A stretch of DNA of 27,573 bases from SFWF01 sp045537915 (GTDB lineage: Bacteria > Bacillota > Clostridia > Oscillospirales > Acutalibacteraceae), in NCBI GenBank assembly GCA_045537915.1, contig JAZSQK010000009.1:1-27573 (forward strand), read 5' to 3'. The position numbers and the translations under genes are program-made. The notes under the pieces are model-generated. The model saw nothing but the letters and a program-made list of their open reading frames with translations, was not told the origin of the DNA and ran no database searches. Positions 1-7,949 of the stretch are shown in pieces. The number at the start of each line of letters is the position of its first letter. Position 1 is the stretch's first letter.

Positions 1-1
1 C

Positions 2-505
2 GCCTTCTGGGTCTTCACAGCTTTCAATCACACTGAGCAGAAACTGTTTTTCGGGGTCGCTTCGGTCAAAGAAACGCTCCACGCTCATAGACAAAGGTGA
101 AAGCATAACAGCAACATGATTGTAGTCAGATATTTCTTTCAATATATCAACAGAAATATTAGTATCGACAATAACTTTCCTGTTTTGAGATATCGAGATG
201 AGTTCTGCCACCTCAAACTCTGCCGCTTCTTTTGCTGTGCTATAAATCCAACGTTCATACTCTTCTGGAGTCCGAGTAACAAATTCTTTCCAATCGGTTA
301 GCTCTTTCATAAAGCAAATATCGGGTTGCGCATCAGGTGTTGCTACAATATCCGATACTATGGAGTGATAATTTTCTCCGCAAAAAATCATATCATATCG
401 CTCAGAAAGCATTTTTACTGCGGTGGACTTTCCTGCATAGGCTGTACCTGTAATGAAATACACATTTTTGAGATAATGCTTTAGGATGTTGTTCTCAATT
501 TTCAT
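2..505 (-). CDS. P-loop nucleotide-binding protein, C-terminus cut by window edge
   Basis: An open frame runs from an ATG at 503-505 to the left edge of the window, giving 168 residues with no stop. Residues 20-28 read GTAYAGKST, a Walker A (P-loop) motif placed right after a beta-strand (VYFIT), as in small nucleoside/shikimate-type kinases and AAA-like ATPases. A later strand, KVIVDTN, could carry the Walker B aspartate. The start is supported by an upstream AAGGGGTGAG ribosome binding site and by a consensus-like promoter at 545-573. I cannot name the substrate. A small-molecule kinase or a toxin-like/repair ATPase are both possible. The protein is incomplete here because the window ends, not because the gene is visibly broken. 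Confidence 0.75.
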   Translation of the reverse strand, partial: MKIENNILKHYLKNVYFITGTAYAGKSTAVKMLSERYDMIFCGENYHSIVSDIVATPDAQPDICFMKELTDWKEFVTRTPEEYERWIYSTAKEAAEFEVAELISISQNRKVIVDTNISVDILKEISDYNHVAVMLSPLSMSVERFFDRSDPEKQFLLSVIESCEDPEG

Positions 506-544
506 ACGCTATCTCACCCCTTCAAATTCAAGTTTGTCGAATTG

Positions 545-573
545 ATTATACTCCCACGCTACACAGAAATCAA
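545..573 (-). promoter_or_regulatory. Sigma-A-type promoter for the P-loop gene
   Basis: Read on the minus strand, the -35 is TTGATT (568-573), the spacer is 17 bp and the -10 is TATAAT (545-550). Transcription would start near 538, about 33 nt ahead of the ATG, leaving room for the AAGGGGTGAG ribosome binding site. Confidence 0.7.
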
Positions 574-590
574 GATTTACTCATAAATTA

Positions 591-865
591 CCGCTACCCG
601 CCCTTATCTGCAAATGCAGCTAAAATAGAGGTAGCGGGAATTTTTATGCCCATTCTGTCGATGTTTGTTCCGCTGCTCAAAAGCCATTTTTTCGTCATCT
701 ACTATAGATGCGTAACTCTTGCCGCCGGCCACAAGCCTGACCGCCGCCAGTGGCGGAGGTAAGGGAGGGCGCAGTGTGTGCCGCAATCGATGGGCAACGC
801 AGCCGCTTGACGGCAAGGCGCATATCGCCTATTGCAAACGGAATCGGAGAGCCTTTGGTTGCAAT
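591..865. repeat. GC-rich, hairpin-dense non-coding stretch, probable dispersed repeat
   Basis: No convincing gene lies between 506 and 914. The stretch is packed with inverted repeats. CCGCTACC (591-598) pairs with GGTAGCGG (630-637) around an inner CTGCA/TGCAG hairpin (608-619), and the + strand runs into five T residues after it. Other pairs are CATCTA/TAGATG near 700, CCGCC/GGCGG (744-756), GCCG/CGGC (802-814), GGCG/CGCC (817-829) and ATTGCAA/TTGCAAT (831-837 with 859-865). Its GC content is well above that of the flanking genes. Short overlapping open frames on both strands have no visible start signals and look like translation artefacts. My impression is that similar spurious frames recur in related genomes, but this is memory and not a search. 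Confidence 0.45.
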
Positions 866-887
866 CAGTGGTTGTATATGGTACAAT
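859..887 (+). promoter_or_regulatory. Promoter for the tyrosine phosphatase gene
   Basis: TTGCAA (859-864), a 17-bp spacer, then TACAAT (882-887) preceded by TGG, which makes an extended -10. Transcription would start near 894, about 20 nt before the ATG at 915. The -35 hexamer is also the right arm of an inverted repeat (831-837 with 859-865) at the end of the GC-rich element, so the element may supply the promoter. Confidence 0.7.
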
Positions 888-914
888 ATCCCCAAAGAAA
901 GCGAGGTTTTTCCG

Positions 915-1367
915 ATGATTAAGATACTTTTTGTATGCCACGGCAACATATGCCGTTCTCCTATTGCAGAATTCGTCTTTAAGGATATAACAAAGGGCTT
1001 TGACCTGATTATTGAATCAAAGGCGGTCTCCCGAGAAGAACTTGGTAACCCCATATTTCCTCCTGCCGCCAGTATACTCACAAAAAAAGGCATCCCCTTC
1101 GGTAATCACGTTTCCCGTCAGATAACAAGGGAAGATTATGACGAGTTTGACTATATAATAGTTATGGAAAACTATAATATTCCCCGTCTTATGCGGATAA
1201 TTGGAGAAGACGATGAGGGCAAGGTCTGCCGACTGCTTGATTTTACCGACAATCCGAAGGATATAGAGGATCCTTGGTTTTCGGGCAATTTTGAAAAGGT
1301 TTATGATGAGATTTATAAGGGCTGTCTGGCGTTATTTGACAGGCTCAAAGAAAGAAAAGAGATATAA
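915..1367 (+). CDS. Low-molecular-weight protein tyrosine phosphatase
   Basis: This 150-residue cytoplasmic protein begins MIKILFVCHGNICRSP, which contains the CX5R phosphate-binding loop of the LMW-PTP family (Cys8 nucleophile, Arg14) followed by the usual Ser15. The general-acid loop is visible as Asp119-Pro120-Trp121. Length and order match the family, which hydrolyses phosphotyrosine, or in related arsenate reductases handles arsenate. The open frame extends upstream to 750, but that part lies in the repeat-like stretch and upstream of the promoter. I therefore chose the ATG at 915, which has an AAAGCGAGG ribosome binding site 8 nt before it. It is probably monocistronic and ends at a shared convergent terminator. 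In Firmicutes such enzymes act on stress or exopolysaccharide regulators; nothing here identifies the target. Confidence 0.92.
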   Translation: MIKILFVCHGNICRSPIAEFVFKDITKGFDLIIESKAVSREELGNPIFPPAASILTKKGIPFGNHVSRQITREDYDEFDYIIVMENYNIPRLMRIIGEDDEGKVCRLLDFTDNPKDIEDPWFSGNFEKVYDEIYKGCLALFDRLKERKEI

Positions 1368-1368
1368 C

Positions 1369-1397
1369 AAAAAGCTTGGCAATCGCCAAGCTTTTTT
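1369..1397. terminator. Bidirectional terminator between phosphatase and argS
   Basis: A near-perfect hairpin with arms AAAAGCTTGGC and GCCAAGCTTTT, loop AATC, and A/T tracts on both sides. It lies directly between the + strand stop (1365-1367) and the - strand argS stop (1400-1402), so it can serve both genes. Confidence 0.9.
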
Positions 1398-1399
1398 AA

Positions 1400-3085
1400 T
1401 TACATCGATTCGGGGGCGGAAATTTTAAGCATTGAGAGAATGTTCTCGATAACGACGGCTGTTGCTTTGCAAAGTGACAGACGAGCCTGTAAGAGTGACT
1501 CCTCCTCGCCCTTTACTCGACAGGCGTTGTAGAACTTATGGAACTTGGTTGCGACCTCAACCACAAAATGAGTCATCTTGGCGGGATCATATGCCTTTGC
1601 GGCAACAACAAGCTCGTCGGTAAGAGAGGCAATATAAAGAATAAGCTCTCTTTCCTCCTCGCTCCTCAGAAGCGCAAGTTCATCTGCAGAGCAATCACGA
1701 AGGGTTATACCCTCTGCCGCAAGGTTTCTCATAATACTGCAGATTCTTGCGTGTGCATACTGAACATAATAGACGGGATTCTGATTTGACTGTTCAACCG
1801 CAAGGTCGAGGTCGAAATCAAAATGAGAGTTTGGCTCACGAAGATTAAAGAAAAATCTCGCCGCATCTATCGGAACCTCGTCAAGAAGTGTAACCAGGGT
1901 TATTGCCTTGCCCGAACGCTTTGAAGCCTTGATTACCTCTCCGTCACGAACAAGTCTTACCATCTGCATAAGCACTACGTCGAGTCGGTCGGCATCTACA
2001 CCGAGTGCGGTCAAAGCGGCTTTAAGCCTCGGAACATATCCGTGGTGGTCGGCTCCGAGAATGTCGATAGCTTTATCAAACTTTCTTGTAACAAGCTTGT
2101 TGTAATGATATGCAATATCGGGAACAACATAGGTCGGAACCCCGTTTGAACGGACAAGGACAAAGTCCTCGGTGTCAAAGTCGGAGCCCTTAAACCACAG
2201 AGCCTCCTCCTTTTCATAGGTATGACCGCTCTTCTTTAAAAGCTCGATTATTCCCATGGCAGAGCCGTCGGCGTGAAGACTGCTTTCCTTAAACCAGGTG
2301 TTATATTCGATACGGTATTTTAAAAGGTCCTCACGAAGACCGTCTATATTCTTAGGCAGAGCAAACTCAACAAGGGCACGTCTTCTGTCCGTTTCATCCC
2401 TTTGGACAAAGGAATCACCGTGTATATCGGCAAAAGCCTTGGCGTGAGCGATGATATCTGCTCCGTGGTAGGAGTCCTCAGGCATCTCGATGCCGTCGCA
2501 ATACTGTTGCAGATATCTCATATCAAGAGAAAGTCCGAACTTATTTATCTGGTTTCCTGCATCGTTGATATAGAATTCTCGTTCAACATAGTGGCCTGTT
2601 GCCTGGAGTACTGCGGCGAGGCAGTCGCCGAGGGCGCCGCCCCTGGCGTTACCGATATGCATAGGTCCTGTAGGGTTGGCAGAAACAAATTCTACAAGAA
2701 CCCTCTTGCCCTGACCGTAATCACTCCGTCCATAGTTCTCACCCTTTTTGAGAACATCTGCGACGATATCCGCATAATATCTATCCGATAAAAAGAAATT
2801 TATAAAGCCGGGACCTGCAATTTCACATCTGTCAATATAACTGCCCGAAAAATCAAACCTACTCTCTAATATCTCGGCAATTTTGCGAGGAGGGTTACGC
2901 AAGGTCTTTGACCATACCATAGCCGCATTTACCGCATAATCTCCGTGTTCACGGCTTTTGGTAGACTCGATTTTGTAAGGCGTCGGTTCGGCTTCCGGCA
3001 AAAGTCCCTCGGCAATAGCCTTTTCGAGAGCCTTTGCGATAATACTTTCTATCTGTTTTTTTGCGTCGGACACTATAACTGACAT
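1400..3085 (-). CDS. argS: Arginyl-tRNA synthetase
   Basis: Class I aminoacyl-tRNA synthetase, 561 residues, a normal length for the enzyme that charges tRNA-Arg with arginine using ATP. The N-terminal Add-1 domain spans roughly residues 1-100. The HIGH signature appears as ANPTGPMHIGNARGG (HIGN at 143-146). A KMSKS-like loop is visible as KASKRSGKAI near residue 385. The C-terminal anticodon-binding helical domain includes the characteristic NPVYYVQYAHAR segment. It is the last gene of the murI - DUF1934 - argS operon. Its ATG shares one base with the stop codon of the preceding gene (TAATG), implying translational coupling. A terminator follows the stop directly. Confidence 0.98.
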   Translation of the reverse strand: MSVIVSDAKKQIESIIAKALEKAIAEGLLPEAEPTPYKIESTKSREHGDYAVNAAMVWSKTLRNPPRKIAEILESRFDFSGSYIDRCEIAGPGFINFFLSDRYYADIVADVLKKGENYGRSDYGQGKRVLVEFVSANPTGPMHIGNARGGALGDCLAAVLQATGHYVEREFYINDAGNQINKFGLSLDMRYLQQYCDGIEMPEDSYHGADIIAHAKAFADIHGDSFVQRDETDRRRALVEFALPKNIDGLREDLLKYRIEYNTWFKESSLHADGSAMGIIELLKKSGHTYEKEEALWFKGSDFDTEDFVLVRSNGVPTYVVPDIAYHYNKLVTRKFDKAIDILGADHHGYVPRLKAALTALGVDADRLDVVLMQMVRLVRDGEVIKASKRSGKAITLVTLLDEVPIDAARFFFNLREPNSHFDFDLDLAVEQSNQNPVYYVQYAHARICSIMRNLAAEGITLRDCSADELALLRSEEERELILYIASLTDELVVAAKAYDPAKMTHFVVEVATKFHKFYNACRVKGEEESLLQARLSLCKATAVVIENILSMLKISAPESM

Positions 3086-3513
3086 TACTGCCTGATCTCC
3101 TTTATTTTAATTTCCATTATATTTTCACTGATAAGACTTGAGTTGACATCTATTGTGTAACTCATATATATATTGCCGATATCCTCAAATTCGGTCTTTA
3201 TTGTTTGGCCGAAAATGCCTATTGTGAAATCTCCCTCGGGGGTAGAATAATAACAAATATGACGCTTTTCTTTTTCAACCATCATTCGACTGCTGACAGG
3301 GCCGTTTCGGATTATCTGGGCCCTTTTACCATCCTCAACAATGACCTCGCTCTTTACATTCTCGGCGCCTATCATATCCCCCTCATTATAGAGGATTCGG
3401 CAACCGTTTTCGGTTTTCTCGTAAACGCCCTCGGTAGTAAACTCGGTAACATCCCATTCGTTGCTGTCGGCATACCTTTGTTTACCTATAATACTAATTA
3501 CTGCATTATTCAT
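3085..3513 (-). CDS. DUF1934 (YwiB-type) beta-barrel protein
   Basis: This 142-residue cytoplasmic protein has no signal peptide or membrane segment. It is rich in alternating short strands, with acidic and aromatic residues (for example GDFTIGIFGQTIKTEF followed by IYMSYTIDVN), as expected for the calycin-like beta-barrel of DUF1934. The B. subtilis member YwiB is encoded beside argS, and the same neighbour is seen here, which supports the family call. The biochemical function is not established. Its ATG overlaps the murI stop codon (ATGA) and its own stop overlaps the argS start by one base, so all three genes are translationally linked. Confidence 0.85.
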   Translation of the reverse strand: MNNAVISIIGKQRYADSNEWDVTEFTTEGVYEKTENGCRILYNEGDMIGAENVKSEVIVEDGKRAQIIRNGPVSSRMMVEKEKRHICYYSTPEGDFTIGIFGQTIKTEFEDIGNIYMSYTIDVNSSLISENIMEIKIKEIRQ

Positions 3514-4328
3514 ATTTTACTTATATCCACCAGATTTACATTTGAATCGTCTATTTTATCTCCCAGTAATATTCCCGCAACCCTTGAAAAAGCCGCAGTT
3601 TTATCACTGACGAAAAGTTTTCTCTCGACAGGTTTACCCGACTCATTTAAAAGCCCTTTTTCCTCGAGTTCACTCTTTACCGCCTTTGCGGTTGAAACCC
3701 CCATATTTATAAGGGCAACCTTGTCTGTCACAACACCTCTTATTGCATCGGCAAGTATCGGATAATGTGTACAACCGAGAATAAGAGTGTCTGCGCCGCT
3801 GTCAATAATAGGCTCGAGATATTTCTTTGCTACCCCTAAAACGACCGGGTCCTCTGCTGAAAAAAATCCGTCCTCAACAAGCGGAACAAATAAAGGACAA
3901 CCGACCGTTATGACTGTAGCGTCGGGCATAAGCTTTTTTATGAGTCGTTCGTGAGCGCCGTTGTTTATTGTTGCCTGTGTTCCGATAACTCCGATTATTC
4001 GGTTTTTTGTGGTGTTTACAGCATCCTTTACTGCGTTTTCAACCACACCCATAAAGGCTACGGGCAGCTCTTTTGCCGTATCGGCCGCAACCGCACTGAC
4101 CGTTCCACAGGCGGCAACGATATATTTTACATCCTTTGACAGCAGAAATTTTTCATCCTGTCTTGCATACCCACGGATTGTTTCGTCACTTTTGCTGCCG
4201 TAGGGCACTCTTCCTGTATCTCCGAAATAAACTATATTCTCATTTGGTAATACCTTTTCCAACTCTTTAAGAACAGTAAGTCCCCCAAGCCCTGAGTCAA
4301 AAACACCTATTGCACGGCTGTCTGCCAC
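3510..4328 (-). CDS. murI: Glutamate racemase, GTG start
   Basis: The enzyme interconverts L- and D-glutamate to supply D-Glu for peptidoglycan; 272 residues from the start chosen here. The N-terminus IGVFDSGLGGLTVLKEL and the following YFGDTGRVPYG segment are diagnostic. The two catalytic cysteines lie in AACGTVSA and LGCTHYPIL. The first motif has Gly where the family usually has Asn after the Cys (ACNT). An in-frame ATG at 4359-4361 would add 11 residues but has no ribosome binding site and lies at the predicted transcription start. The GTG at 4326-4328 has AAGGGGAG just upstream and starts right before the conserved core, so I prefer it. It is the first gene of the operon with DUF1934 and argS. 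Confidence 0.95.
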   Translation of the reverse strand: MADSRAIGVFDSGLGGLTVLKELEKVLPNENIVYFGDTGRVPYGSKSDETIRGYARQDEKFLLSKDVKYIVAACGTVSAVAADTAKELPVAFMGVVENAVKDAVNTTKNRIIGVIGTQATINNGAHERLIKKLMPDATVITVGCPLFVPLVEDGFFSAEDPVVLGVAKKYLEPIIDSGADTLILGCTHYPILADAIRGVVTDKVALINMGVSTAKAVKSELEEKGLLNESGKPVERKLFVSDKTAAFSRVAGILLGDKIDDSNVNLVDISKI

Positions 4329-4367
4329 CTGTATCTCCCCTTTCGGAACACAAAACTTCATTATTGT

Positions 4368-4396
4368 ATGATACCATAATTAAATGCTAAATTCAA
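4368..4396 (-). promoter_or_regulatory. Promoter of the murI-DUF1934-argS operon
   Basis: On the minus strand: -35 TTGAAT (4391-4396), 17-bp spacer, -10 TATCAT (4368-4373) preceded by TGG (extended -10). The predicted start is near 4361, which places the upstream in-frame ATG at the very 5' end of the mRNA and supports initiation at the downstream GTG. Confidence 0.7.
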
Positions 4397-4451
4397 TATT
4401 TTAATGTTTATTTGTTTACCTTATGTTTACAATATTTGTAAAAATATATGT

Positions 4452-4457
4452 TAAAAT
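4452..4457 (+). promoter_or_regulatory. Possible -10 element for the ABC transporter gene
   Basis: TAAAAT at 4452-4457 lies 33 bp before the ATG at 4490. The best -35 candidate, TTTACA (4426-4431), is 20 bp away, longer than ideal, so this is a weak call. The 4362-4489 gap otherwise holds only AT-rich sequence and the divergent murI promoter. Confidence 0.3.
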
Positions 4458-4489
4458 ACTTATGTACTAACTCAAAAGGGAGTATCTTA

Positions 4490-7426
4490 ATGCTGAAATT
4501 AACCAATATTGTCAAGGAATATGTTTCGGGTGACAGTAATGTTGCCGCCCTTCGTGGAGTGGACCTTGAATTCAGAGAAAGTGAATTCGTATCGGTTCTC
4601 GGCCCTTCGGGTTGCGGAAAAACTACCTTGCTTAACATTATCGGCGGTCTTGACCAATACACCGATGGAGATCTTTCGATAAACGGAAAATCAACAAAGA
4701 AGTTTAAGGATTCCGACTGGGACACGTATCGTAATCATTCGATAGGCTTTGTCTTCCAGTCCTATAATCTTATACCTCATCAATCTGTCTTATCCAATGT
4801 TGAACTTGCTCTTACACTCTCGGGTGTTTCAAAGGCAGAGCGCAGAAAAAGAGCAATTGACGCTCTGACCAAGGTTGGTCTTGCAGACCAGCTACACAAG
4901 AGGCCCAATCAGATGTCGGGCGGTCAGATGCAGCGTGTTGCTATCGCAAGAGCCTTGGTTAACGACCCGCACATTCTTCTTGCAGACGAGCCTACAGGCG
5001 CACTGGATTCTGAAACCAGTATTCAGATAATGGAGCTCTTAAAGGAAGTAGCAAAGAGTAAGCTTGTAATTATGGTTACACACAACCCTGAAATAGCAGA
5101 AAAATATTCCACACGAATAGTAAGGCTGCTCGACGGAAGGGTTATCGGGGACACCGACCCGTATACAGCAGAAGAGATTACTGCAAAAGACGAGAAAAAG
5201 CTTCAGAAAAAGCCTTCTATGTCCTTCTTTACCGCTCTCTCTTTATCCTTTAACAATCTTATGACAAAAAAGGCAAGAACTATTCTTACCTCCTTTGCGG
5301 GAAGTATCGGCATTATCGGTATTGCCCTTATTCTTGCCCTTTCAAACGGAATCCAGACCTATATAGACGATGTTCAGGAGGATACCCTTGCCTCCTATCC
5401 CATTACCATTGAAGCCGAGCAGGTCGATATGACTGCCCTTATTTCAACCTTTATGGGAATAAATGCCGAAAGCAGCGTTCACGAGCTTGACAAGGTCTAT
5501 TCCAGTCCCGTTCTTAATGAGCTACTGAACACTATGACCAATGCCGAGGTTTCGATAAACAATCTTAAGGATTTCAAGGCCTACCTTGAGAGCAATCCTA
5601 ACAATATTAACGACCTTATTACCGCCATTGACTACACATACGATTTTGATTTCAACGTATTTGTGAAGGATTCTGACGGAAAGATCGTAAAATCAGACGC
5701 AATGCAGCTTATGCAGGAATCTATCGGTATGGAAATGGATATGGGCTTTGCCGAGAATTCTGCAATGGGTATGAATAGAATTAAAATCTATGAACAGATG
5801 TTAGCAGGTAAAAACGGCGAAACAATCAATGACCTCGTTCTCTCACAGTATGACGTTATCCACGGAAACTGGCCTAAAGATAAAAGCGAAGTGGTTTTAG
5901 TCGTTAATGATAACAACGAGGTAAGCGACATAGCGCTTCTTGCTCTCGGCCTTACAACTCTTGACGAAGCGAAACAGATATGGCAAAACGCCAGTGGCGG
6001 CGAGGAGGTTGACACTACCGTAAAAAGCTGGAGTTACGAGGATATCTGTAATCTTGAATTTACGCTTGTTCCCTCCTGCAACTATTATTCCTACGACCCT
6101 CTTACCAACTCCTATATTGATATAAGCGCAACCGAAAGCGGTCTAACTTATATGTATGATAACGGCATTAAAATGAAGGTCAGCGGCATCATTCGTCCAA
6201 AAGCCGACGCATCTTCTGCAATGCTGACAGGCACAGTCGCCTATACTAAACAGCTTACCGACTATGTCATAGACTATATTTCGAACAGTGATATTGTAAA
6301 GGCGCAGCTTGAGGCTCCCGACACAGATGTTTTAACAGGTCTGCCCTTTAAGCCCGACGACTATACCGAGCCCGATGCCGCCAATAAGGCAGCCGACTTT
6401 AAGGCTTATGCATCAGCTCTGACAGGGGCCAAAAAAGCAGAACTTTATAAGGCAATCGCATCGGTGCCCTCTGACGAATATCTTGCCCAAATGGTAGATT
6501 CTCAGATGTCTACAATGACACGAGAGTATATTGAAACCATAATGATTGACTCTTTTGCCGAAGAAACGGGGATGAATCCCGAAACCCTTAAAGAGTATAT
6601 TGCAAAAATGACCGACGAAGAGTTGTTCGGACAGATTCGAACAATGCTTACCGAAAGAATAACCGAGCAGTATACCGAACAGGTTAACGCCCAGTTAGCG
6701 CCCTTACCCGATATGCAGCTTGCCGCTATGCTTGATGCGGCGCTTTTAGGATACAGTGAGGAACAGTTGGCAAATTTATATGATAGGCATATGCCTCCCA
6801 CCCATTCCGACTCAAGCTACACCGATAATTTAAAACTACTCGGCAAGGTCTCTCTTGATTCTCCCTACACCATAAACATCTATGCAGCAACCTTTGAGGC
6901 AAAGGATAATATTGCTCAGGAGATCGCAAACTACAATCAGACCGTTGATGAAGATGACCAGATCAGTTATACCGACTATGTAGCTCTTATGATGTCTTCT
7001 ATTACAACCATAATAAATGTGATCTCATATGTGCTCATCGCATTTGTTGCCATATCACTGGTCGTATCCTCGATAATGATCGGAATTATAACCTATATTT
7101 CTGTACTCGAGCGTACAAAAGAAATCGGTATTTTACGTGCAATTGGAGCATCAAAGAAGGATATATCCCGTGTGTTCAATGCAGAATCCCTTACTATCGG
7201 CTTTACCTCCGGTATGTTCGGTGTTGTATTTACCGCCCTTCTTTGCCTCCCCATAAACGCCATAATTCAAAATCTTTCGGGCATCGAGAATATTGCAGCC
7301 GTCCTGCCCCTTGCTGCCGCAATCATACTAGTGCTTATCAGCATGTCGCTGACCTTTATCGCAGGGCTTCTCCCCTCCGGCATCGCCGCTAAAAAAGATC
7401 CCGTTGAAGCGCTGAGGAGTGAATAA
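4490..7426 (+). CDS. MacB/FtsX-type ABC transporter, ATPase fused to permease
   Basis: A 978-residue single-chain half transporter. The N-terminal ATPase (about 1-225) has Walker A GPSGCGKTT (38-46), signature MSGGQ (143-147), Walker B ILLADE (163-168) and an H-loop in MVTHNPE. The permease follows: a membrane helix near 263-285 (GIIGIALILALSNGI), a ~550-residue extracytoplasmic region rich in acidic residues and helices, and a C-terminal FtsX-type bundle of three helices (about 834-870, 900-925, 940-970). This is the mechanotransmission architecture of MacB/LolCDE-type pumps, used for peptide, antibiotic or lipoprotein handling rather than classic import. The substrate is unknown. I chose ATG 4490 because AAGGGAG precedes it at good spacing; the in-frame ATG at 4448 has no ribosome binding site. 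A zinc-ribbon membrane protein follows after 3 bp. Confidence 0.93.
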   Translation: MLKLTNIVKEYVSGDSNVAALRGVDLEFRESEFVSVLGPSGCGKTTLLNIIGGLDQYTDGDLSINGKSTKKFKDSDWDTYRNHSIGFVFQSYNLIPHQSVLSNVELALTLSGVSKAERRKRAIDALTKVGLADQLHKRPNQMSGGQMQRVAIARALVNDPHILLADEPTGALDSETSIQIMELLKEVAKSKLVIMVTHNPEIAEKYSTRIVRLLDGRVIGDTDPYTAEEITAKDEKKLQKKPSMSFFTALSLSFNNLMTKKARTILTSFAGSIGIIGIALILALSNGIQTYIDDVQEDTLASYPITIEAEQVDMTALISTFMGINAESSVHELDKVYSSPVLNELLNTMTNAEVSINNLKDFKAYLESNPNNINDLITAIDYTYDFDFNVFVKDSDGKIVKSDAMQLMQESIGMEMDMGFAENSAMGMNRIKIYEQMLAGKNGETINDLVLSQYDVIHGNWPKDKSEVVLVVNDNNEVSDIALLALGLTTLDEAKQIWQNASGGEEVDTTVKSWSYEDICNLEFTLVPSCNYYSYDPLTNSYIDISATESGLTYMYDNGIKMKVSGIIRPKADASSAMLTGTVAYTKQLTDYVIDYISNSDIVKAQLEAPDTDVLTGLPFKPDDYTEPDAANKAADFKAYASALTGAKKAELYKAIASVPSDEYLAQMVDSQMSTMTREYIETIMIDSFAEETGMNPETLKEYIAKMTDEELFGQIRTMLTERITEQYTEQVNAQLAPLPDMQLAAMLDAALLGYSEEQLANLYDRHMPPTHSDSSYTDNLKLLGKVSLDSPYTINIYAATFEAKDNIAQEIANYNQTVDEDDQISYTDYVALMMSSITTIINVISYVLIAFVAISLVVSSIMIGIITYISVLERTKEIGILRAIGASKKDISRVFNAESLTIGFTSGMFGVVFTALLCLPINAIIQNLSGIENIAAVLPLAAAIILVLISMSLTFIAGLLPSGIAAKKDPVEALRSE

Positions 7427-7429
7427 TTT

Positions 7430-7843
7430 ATGGGCTTCAGACAAAAAATTGCTAGTTTCCTTTACGGAAGATATATAAACTACGGTATTGACCGTTTTAC
7501 TACAGTTTTACTTGTCCTTTGCGTTCTGCTTTCCATAGTCAATCTTTTTATAGGAAGTCTGATTATTCAGCTTCTGGAAACTGCCCTCTTTGTTTTCTGC
7601 ATCTTCCGCCTCTTGTCACGAAACATTGTCAAAAGGCAAAGCGAAAACCAAAGAATTGTAGAATTTACAAACAAATTCGCACGGGTTTTCAATCTCCAAA
7701 AAAGAAAATTCAAGGAACGGGAAAGCCACATTTACAAAACCTGTCCGCATTGCAGGGTAACCCTTCGTCTTCCTCGAAAGCCGGGGCGGCACAATGTTAA
7801 CTGCCCCAGATGTAAAAACAATTTCGAGGTTAAGGTTAGATAG
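7430..7843 (+). CDS. Small membrane protein with C-terminal zinc ribbon
   Basis: 137 residues. Two hydrophobic helices at about 22-42 (TTVLLVLCVLLSIVNLFIG) and 45-62 form a hairpin. A basic linker follows, then a C-terminal treble-cysteine motif CPHC ... CPRC about 20 residues apart, typical of a zinc ribbon that binds one Zn ion through four cysteines. The pattern suggests a cytoplasmic zinc ribbon tethered to the membrane. I do not recognise a named family. It starts 3 bp after the ABC transporter stop, and its ribosome binding site (GAGGAG) lies inside the end of that gene. The two are therefore co-transcribed, and an accessory role for the transporter is possible but unproven. Confidence 0.8.
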   Translation: MGFRQKIASFLYGRYINYGIDRFTTVLLVLCVLLSIVNLFIGSLIIQLLETALFVFCIFRLLSRNIVKRQSENQRIVEFTNKFARVFNLQKRKFKERESHIYKTCPHCRVTLRLPRKPGRHNVNCPRCKNNFEVKVR

Positions 7844-7860
7844 AAAAACAAGGTGAGATA
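7844..7860 (+). repeat. Left copy of the 17-bp inverted repeat bounding the regulator cassette
   Basis: AAAAACAAGGTGAGATA begins immediately after the TAG stop of the zinc-ribbon gene. Its exact reverse complement is at 8847-8863, overlapping the stop codon of the GDPD gene on the other side. The sequence just inside each copy is also loosely similar (GTTGCTAAGGACA against GTTCTCTAGGACA). Confidence 0.75.
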
Positions 7861-7886
7861 TAGAGTAGGGTTGCTAAGGACAAAAT

Positions 7887-7917
7887 AAAAATGCACGAAA
7901 CTTTCGTGCATTTTTTT
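7887..7917. terminator. Bidirectional terminator, zinc-ribbon gene / XRE regulator
   Basis: Arms AAAAATGCACGA and TCGTGCATTTTT around an AACTT loop, with T7 on the + strand and A5 on the other. It can end the ABC transporter operon on + and the XRE gene on -. Confidence 0.9.
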
Positions 7918-7949
7918 ATTGCGATATGCCAGTAAAATCAGAGTGGTAT

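Noticed and set aside
750..914. 55-residue N-terminal extension of the phosphatase
   Set aside because: It lies upstream of the predicted promoter and transcription start, and family members begin at MIKILFVCHGN-like sequence.
604..1093. Overlapping minus-strand open frames (70, 132 and 79 residues) across the GC-rich element
   Set aside because: No ribosome binding sites, low-complexity Pro/Leu/Arg-rich translations, and they overlap a clear tyrosine phosphatase or the hairpin-rich stretch.
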